The notes under the pieces are model-generated. The model worked only from the letters and a program-made list of their open reading frames with translations, had not been told where the DNA came from and made no database searches. From Methylocystis sp. (lineage in GTDB: Bacteria; Pseudomonadota; Alphaproteobacteria; Rhizobiales; Beijerinckiaceae), in contig JALRFG010000020.1 in the NCBI GenBank assembly GCA_023253795.1, positions 1-18,291 on the forward strand: DNA of 18,291 nt, given 5' to 3'. Shown here one piece after another: positions 15,801 to 18,291 of the stretch. The position numbers and the translations under genes are program-made. The stretch's first letter is position 1. Every line of letters starts with the position of its first letter.

Positions 15801-16352
15801 CGTACAATGACGGGTGGCGGTAGGATTTCCGCAGGCACCCATTGGATGGGAACCTTCCGCGGTCGACTGGGCTATGCGATTACTCCGAGCATTATGGCCT
15901 ACGGAACAGGCGGCCTTGCTTATGGTAATGTGCATGCTTCAGCGGTGCATTGGGGCGCGGCCACGGCGGACGACAATGAAGACGCGGGAACTGAAGCGGC
16001 TTCCTCTACCCAGACCGTCATTCCTGGCTATGCAAGCTATTCGGGGTTCAAAGCCGGCTGGGCGGCTGGCGGCGGCGTTGAGTGGATGTTCCACGACAAT
16101 TGGAGCCTCAAGGCGGAAGGCGTCTATTACAATCTCGGCAATGTCATGCTGGCGAGCTCTCCTGTCGCTGTGAATTGCGTATCCGCTTGCGCCTCACTCG
16201 GAGGAACAGGCACGGGTGGTCCGATCGAAGCTGGATCAACAATGTGGATGAATGCGCCGACCACGAAAATCCAGTTTGACGGGATCATCGCCCGGGCCGG
16301 CGTGAATTATCACTTCAACTGGGGCGCCGAGACGGAGAAGGTCGCATTCTGA
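12846..16352 (+). CDS. TonB-dependent receptor fused to a C-terminal Omp25-like outer-membrane beta-barrel
   Basis: This 1168-residue outer-membrane protein has a signal peptide (1-22, cut after AMA). A short LPTIEIGATPLR segment, resembling the N-terminus of alphaproteobacterial receptors, follows, then a Pro/Ala/Thr/Ser-rich linker (about 35-90). A plug domain follows (about 95-215; LGEALQRTAPGVIINDVGG, NYRGFNASP, NPLYGLNAIGGAVVLDMKNG), then a 22-strand-type barrel ending near 823 with FFGGMKWDY. The barrel carries loop cysteine pairs (FECEPGSPTC; LGCSDPNRPC) and the ADPPLQQV segment known in proteobacterial receptors of unknown substrate. After a linker of about 32 residues, WGGFYAGLNAGYGWG (from about 857) starts a second, porin-family barrel ending in GVNYHFNW. 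The frame is continuous through the join. A receptor normally ends after its own barrel, so this is a double-barrel fusion. The substrate is unknown. No tonB/exbB genes are nearby. Confidence 0.9.
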   Translation: MRKVHLSSISFLALSIAAPAMAQQSLPTIEIGATPLRSTSRPAVRPTAAPGPAPTTVSRTTQTRPSRASTGAASGVASSSAPAPAPYVSPLVTYQVPAAVHVVEGAEIANVRKFNLGEALQRTAPGVIINDVGGNPAFPELNYRGFNASPYAGVPQGLAVFQNGIRVNEMWGDTVNWDLIPSIAIDRVAIETGNPLYGLNAIGGAVVLDMKNGFTWQGAELDVRGGSFKRRMGTFQFGKQVGDFAVYAAGEAMGDSGYRYFQSTQVKRFYGDIGYRAEQAEVHANVTLGGNKFGASGPAPEQMVAADKSSVYTTPQTYKNQVAMFDLNGQVQLNPTTKLLGDVHYRGYNQARVDGNTTEFECEPGSPTCTSESGGATGVPNFFTANGNEYTKGPTLGAIDRTWTKISTIGFTTQLNNTDRILGFANKFTMGLNLEHGYTGFQANQELGVINPDLNVSGINYWTNEPAAGIAPINVNAANYYLGAYALDSLDLTDRLTVSGGLRFNQAQVNMFDNRGTDLNSNHQFNHINPMGGASFKITPEISAYSSYSVANRAPTPLELGCSDPNRPCVIDAFMVADPPLQQVTSNTIDTGLRGGFKPSEKFSGFLGALPGAVQWTAGLFRTNVFNDIFSIPSQITGRGYFTNAGNTVRQGVELSARYNDDRTAAYINYSLTDAYFNSQNFLGSPNNPAVVAIGASSVLTNPGATLPSVATNRFKAGVDYSMTKKWKIGGDFVYATGPYLGGDWANQFGTLSPYGVLNLRTSYNFLPNVQMYALIENVANTRTRSFGTFYDPQAIPFLPLTNPKMVSVGPPTAFFGGMKWDYSNDPSATSWIASANSLYDQETEKEIKPANSLRKWGGFYAGLNAGYGWGATTGANTTSFGLNDAWANAVNGPFGADEVEGDEPWQMAVPGSMAMANTGLANASRNGFIGGGQIGWNYQDESNVVLGAEADLQGSTFSGSGEYANGVADNAFYGSTDGSEYANARTMTGGGRISAGTHWMGTFRGRLGYAITPSIMAYGTGGLAYGNVHASAVHWGAATADDNEDAGTEAASSTQTVIPGYASYSGFKAGWAAGGGVEWMFHDNWSLKAEGVYYNLGNVMLASSPVAVNCVSACASLGGTGTGGPIEAGSTMWMNAPTTKIQFDGIIARAGVNYHFNWGAETEKVAF

Positions 16353-16373
16353 CGGCCGCATGAAAGGTGGGGA

Positions 16374-16391
16374 GGCGGGGGAGACCCCGCC
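16374..16391 (+). promoter_or_regulatory. GC-rich stem-loop after the TonB-receptor gene
   Basis: GGCGGGG pairs with CCCCGCC across the GAGA tetraloop, a very stable 7-base stem beginning 21 bases after the receptor stop. It lacks a T-tract and may protect the mRNA 3' end or pause polymerase before the terminator further on. Confidence 0.45.
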
Positions 16392-16419
16392 GCCGCGCCC
16401 TTGATCCGGCGGGGGAAAT

Positions 16420-16438
16420 TTGGCATAGACCGTGCCAA
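16420..16438. promoter_or_regulatory. Inverted repeat TTGGCA-N7-TGCCAA upstream of rpmJ
   Basis: This is a perfect 6+6 inverted repeat in the rpmJ leader region. Its GG and GC doublets are also 12 bases apart, as in -24/-12 sigma-54 promoters. A terminator-like hairpin lies between it and rpmJ, so I treat it as an unassigned operator candidate. Confidence 0.3.
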
Positions 16439-16444
16439 CGAGGC

Positions 16445-16472
16445 GCCGGGCGTTTTCCCGGCACAGTTTTTT
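16445..16472 (+). terminator. Intrinsic terminator between the TonB-receptor gene and rpmJ
   Basis: GCCGGG (16445-16450) pairs with CCCGGC (16457-16462) over CGTTTT, followed after ACAG by six T (16467-16472). It ends the receptor transcript, or acts as an attenuator in the rpmJ leader, since it lies only 17 bases before the rpmJ ATG. Confidence 0.6.
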
Positions 16473-16489
16473 ATTGCCGGGGTAGACCG

Positions 16490-16615
16490 ATGAAGGTTCG
16501 TAACTCACTGAAATCGCTGCGTTCGCGCCATCGCGCCAACCAGATCGTGCGCCGCAAGGGCCGCATTTACGTGATCAACAAGGTCCAGAAGCGCTATAAG
16601 GCGCGTCAGGGCTAA
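16490..16615 (+). CDS. rpmJ: 50S ribosomal protein bL36 (zinc-ligand-free form)
   Basis: This 41-residue, strongly basic protein is bL36, a small late-assembling protein of the large ribosomal subunit. The sequence (MKVRNSLKSLRSRH, then VRRKGRIYVINK and a KARQG end) is the type found across Alphaproteobacteria. It has no cysteine, so the zinc-ribbon Cys/Cys/Cys/His site of the classical form is absent, as in the YkgO-type paralogue. The start is the ATG at 16490, which gives the family's exact N-terminus; a longer in-frame reading from 16367 is an artefact. A terminator sits 17 bases upstream and a strong one 15 bases downstream, so the gene is probably transcribed alone. Confidence 0.95.
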   Translation: MKVRNSLKSLRSRHRANQIVRRKGRIYVINKVQKRYKARQG

Positions 16616-16629
16616 GATCTCTGGAATTG

Positions 16630-16668
16630 AAAAAAAGCCGCGCGCCCGAGGGCGACGCGGATTTTTTT
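16630..16668. terminator. Bidirectional intrinsic terminator between rpmJ and the HDAC-family gene
   Basis: CCGCG-CGCC (16638-16646) pairs with GGCG-(A bulge)-CGCGG (16651-16660) over a CGAG loop, with seven A before (16630-16636) and seven T after (16662-16668). It therefore works in both directions, for rpmJ and for the convergent gene. Confidence 0.9.
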
Positions 16669-16683
16669 CGTTCCAGACCCGGT

Positions 16684-17616
16684 TTAAGCGCCCATCAGCG
16701 CCAGCACATGGGCGTCGACGCAGCGGCTAAGGGCCTCCGTGTCATAGCCGCCCTCCAGCAGCGAGACGAGGCGGCCGCCGCAGCATTTGTCGGCGATTTC
16801 CATCAGCCTTTTGGTCACGTCGCCGAAATCCACTTCCACGAGCCGCAGACCGCCGAGCGGATCGGCCACATGCGCGTCAAAGCCGGCGGAAACCAGAATC
16901 AGGTCGGGCCGGAAATTGCGCAGGCGCGGCAGAATGCGATCATTGAGGGCTTCGCGAAAAGCGTCGCCGCCTGAACCGGCGAACAGCGGTGCATTAACGA
17001 TGGTGTCATGCTCGCCGGTTTCGGCGGGTCCGCCCGTGCCGGGGTAGAACGGTGCCTGATGGGTGGAGCAAAACATAACGCTCTCATCCGACCAGAACAC
17101 ATCCTGCGTGCCATTGCCGTGATGCACGTCGAAGTCAACGATGGCGACGCGTTCGGCGCCATGCATCGCCTGCGCATGGCGCGCGGCGACGGCGACATTA
17201 TTGACGAAGCAAAAACCCATTGGCGAGCGCGGGCCGGCGTGATGGCCCGGCGGACGGGCGGCGACGAAAGCGTTGTTGATGACGCCGCGCATCACATCGT
17301 CGACGGCGGCGACGGCCGCGCCCGCAGCGCGCCAGATCGCCTCCAGCGTTTGGGGATTCATCACCGTGTCGGAGCCGATGGGCATATAGCCTTCTGTCGG
17401 CGCGGCGCTCTCCAGCGCATCAAGATAATATTCCGGATGCACGCGCAGCAGCGCCTCAGGAGACGCGGGCGGCGCATTGGCGATGCGGTCCAGCGACTGG
17501 AAGCGCTCATTCTCAAGACCGCGCTCTATGGCGCGCAGGCGTTCCGGACACTCCGGATGACTGGGCCCCATCTCATGCGCGAGACAGCCCGAATGGGAGA
17601 AGATCGCTGTTCTCAC
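16684..17616 (-). CDS. Histone deacetylase family protein (class II-like amidohydrolase)
   Basis: This 310-residue Zn2+-dependent deacetylase belongs to the arginase/HDAC superfamily. Bacterial members act on acetylated proteins, polyamines or other acetyl-amides. Motifs present are HPECPERL (20-27), RPPGHHAG (121-128, catalytic His pair), DFDVHHGNGTQ (161-171, zinc ligands D163 and H165), SAGFDAHVADPLGG (243-256, zinc ligand D247) and LEGGYD (288-293, catalytic-type Tyr292). All active-site residues are intact. The GTG start at 17616 gives the normal N-terminus. The protein is cytoplasmic with no signal peptide. The gene stands alone, ending 16 bases from the shared bidirectional terminator. 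The natural substrate cannot be read from sequence. Confidence 0.94.
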   Translation of the reverse strand: MRTAIFSHSGCLAHEMGPSHPECPERLRAIERGLENERFQSLDRIANAPPASPEALLRVHPEYYLDALESAAPTEGYMPIGSDTVMNPQTLEAIWRAAGAAVAAVDDVMRGVINNAFVAARPPGHHAGPRSPMGFCFVNNVAVAARHAQAMHGAERVAIVDFDVHHGNGTQDVFWSDESVMFCSTHQAPFYPGTGGPAETGEHDTIVNAPLFAGSGGDAFREALNDRILPRLRNFRPDLILVSAGFDAHVADPLGGLRLVEVDFGDVTKRLMEIADKCCGGRLVSLLEGGYDTEALSRCVDAHVLALMGA

Positions 17617-17851
17617 AACCCGTTAGCGCTCCAAAAGCCGGTGATTGCTGCTTCCACCCCCAGAATGAGGCCGTGAGAAGCAAATCATTTGTGCAAGTCG
17701 TCATCATATAAAATCATATTGTGGCGCCGACGCAACATTAGCGTGGCGCCCATGCAACACTAGGGAAATATTGGTTCTGGAGGACTTCAGCTTCGCGAAA
17801 GCCGTGATATTCGTGACCGAACGGTTAATTTGCGGAACAGGAGTAACACCC
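17617..17851. promoter_or_regulatory. Divergent promoter region between HDAC-family and L,D-transpeptidase genes
   Basis: These 235 gene-free bases should hold the starts of both divergent transcripts. They include a two-copy tandem repeat (17721-17764) and the 8-base palindrome TTCGCGAA at 17792-17799. AGGAG at 17839-17843 is the ribosome site of the L,D-transpeptidase gene. An AT-rich stretch lies around 17701-17720. No -35/-10 pair could be assigned firmly. Confidence 0.5.
17721..17764 (+). repeat. 22-base direct repeat, two adjacent copies
   Basis: Copies at 17721-17742 and 17743-17764 start with GTGGCGCC, continue with GCAACA and end in TAG plus one base; 18 of 22 positions agree. Each copy contains GGCGCC. 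The 22-base period is close to two DNA turns, so a regulator binding both copies would lie on one face of the helix. Confidence 0.65.
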
Positions 17852-18291
17852 ATGAAGTTTAGACTTGCAGTTGTGGCGGCGCTTTCCGCCACCACCCTTG
17901 CGGGATGTTACGGCACCCGCTTGCCCGATCCGAAGCTCTCCGGACGTGACGCTGAATTCATGGCCCTGGCCCCCAAGGCGCAGGTGGGCGCGGAATTCGA
18001 TCGTTATATGGTCGATTACAAGACCAGCGAGCCGGTCGGGACCATCGTCGTCGATTCCCGCAATCACTTCCTTTATTACATCATGCCGGGCGGCAAGGCT
18101 GTCCGTTATGGCGTTTCGACTGGCCAGGACTCGATGGGCTGGACGGGTCGCGCCTATGTCGGCGGCATGCAGGAATGGCCGCGCTGGGTTCCGCCCAAGG
18201 ATATGCTGGAGCGTTGGCCGCATCTTCAGCCGACGGCGGACGCCGGTGGCCTGCCGGGCGGCCCGGACAATCCACTCGGTTCGCGCGCGCT
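17852..18291 (+). CDS. L,D-transpeptidase (YkuD family) lipoprotein, 3' end outside window
   Basis: This periplasmic enzyme of the L,D-transpeptidase family makes 3-3 peptidoglycan cross-links or attaches proteins to peptidoglycan. The first 146 codons are visible, open to the window edge. The N-terminus is a lipoprotein signal: KFR, a hydrophobic core, then LAGC with the lipidated Cys at residue 19. The YkuD fold starts with GTIVVDSRNHFLYYI and RYGVSTGQD, followed by GWTGRA and EWPRWVPP, typical of the alphaproteobacterial form. The catalytic SHGC-type motif lies beyond the edge and could not be checked. AGGAG at 17839-17843 supports the ATG at 17852. It is divergent from the HDAC-family gene. 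Confidence 0.92.
   Translation, partial: MKFRLAVVAALSATTLAGCYGTRLPDPKLSGRDAEFMALAPKAQVGAEFDRYMVDYKTSEPVGTIVVDSRNHFLYYIMPGGKAVRYGVSTGQDSMGWTGRAYVGGMQEWPRWVPPKDMLERWPHLQPTADAGGLPGGPDNPLGSRA

Noticed and set aside
16420..16438. Sigma-54 promoter for rpmJ
   Set aside because: The GG/GC spacing fits, but the site is also a perfect inverted repeat, a terminator lies between it and the gene, and a ribosomal protein gene is an unlikely sigma-54 target.
16367..16489. Possible longer N-terminus for rpmJ in the same frame
   Set aside because: The extension covers a hairpin, an inverted repeat and a terminator and does not resemble bL36; the family start is exactly the ATG at 16490.
17008..17676. 222-codon plus-strand frame opposite the HDAC-family gene
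   Set aside because: The opposite strand encodes every HDAC motif; this frame has no family features.
1..18291. CRISPR arrays, tRNA and rRNA genes
   Set aside because: No regularly spaced repeats, cloverleaf-type segments or rRNA signatures were recognised on either strand.

Overview
The window looks like chromosomal DNA of an alphaproteobacterium, most likely Hyphomicrobiales (Rhizobiales), perhaps near Beijerinckiaceae/Methylocystaceae. The class assignment rests on the cysQ-like / DUF4170 / waaA / lpxK cluster, a DUF6101 gene, a zinc-ligand-free bL36, Omp25-type barrel sequence and GC-rich codon use with frequent GGCGCC/CGCG. The family-level guess is weak.

Layout. (1) 1-380: 3' part of a gamma-type carbonic anhydrase. 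(2) 403-3837, minus strand: compact operon of a CysQ-like phosphatase, DUF4170 protein, Kdo transferase WaaA and lipid A 4'-kinase LpxK, with 4-base overlaps at two of the three junctions. (3) 4128-11795: a visibly AT-richer accessory block. It holds a GPP34 (GOLPH3-like) domain fused to an MHS-type MFS symporter (minus strand); a divergent pair of a ZIP-like permease with an inserted cyclic-nucleotide-binding domain and a Kup potassium transporter; then a STAS antagonist (minus) divergent from an RsbW-like ATPase and a cNMP-domain/SpoIIE-type PP2C phosphatase. (4) 12040-12573: DUF6101 protein. (5) 12846-16352: a 1168-residue TonB-dependent receptor fused to a second, Omp25-like beta-barrel, preceded by a palindrome-rich leader. 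(6) 16490-16615: bL36, followed by a strong bidirectional terminator shared with a convergent histone-deacetylase-family hydrolase (16684-17616). (7) 17852 to the edge: lipoprotein L,D-transpeptidase cut by the window end.

How it may work together. Region 2 is standard envelope (LPS) housekeeping. Region 3 is the part most likely to be undescribed. It combines a complete phosphatase/kinase/STAS partner-switching triad without a visible sigma factor, two proteins with intact-looking cNMP pockets, a K+ uptake system, an osmolyte/organic-acid-type proton symporter carrying a lipid-headgroup-binding-type domain, and a ZIP-like protein that has lost its canonical metal-site histidines. A cyclic-nucleotide- and phosphorylation-controlled ion/osmolyte response is an inference from neighbourhood only; nothing in the sequence demonstrates the physical links.

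No tRNA, rRNA, CRISPR, transposase or IS was seen. No gene-free stretch exceeds 300 bases.
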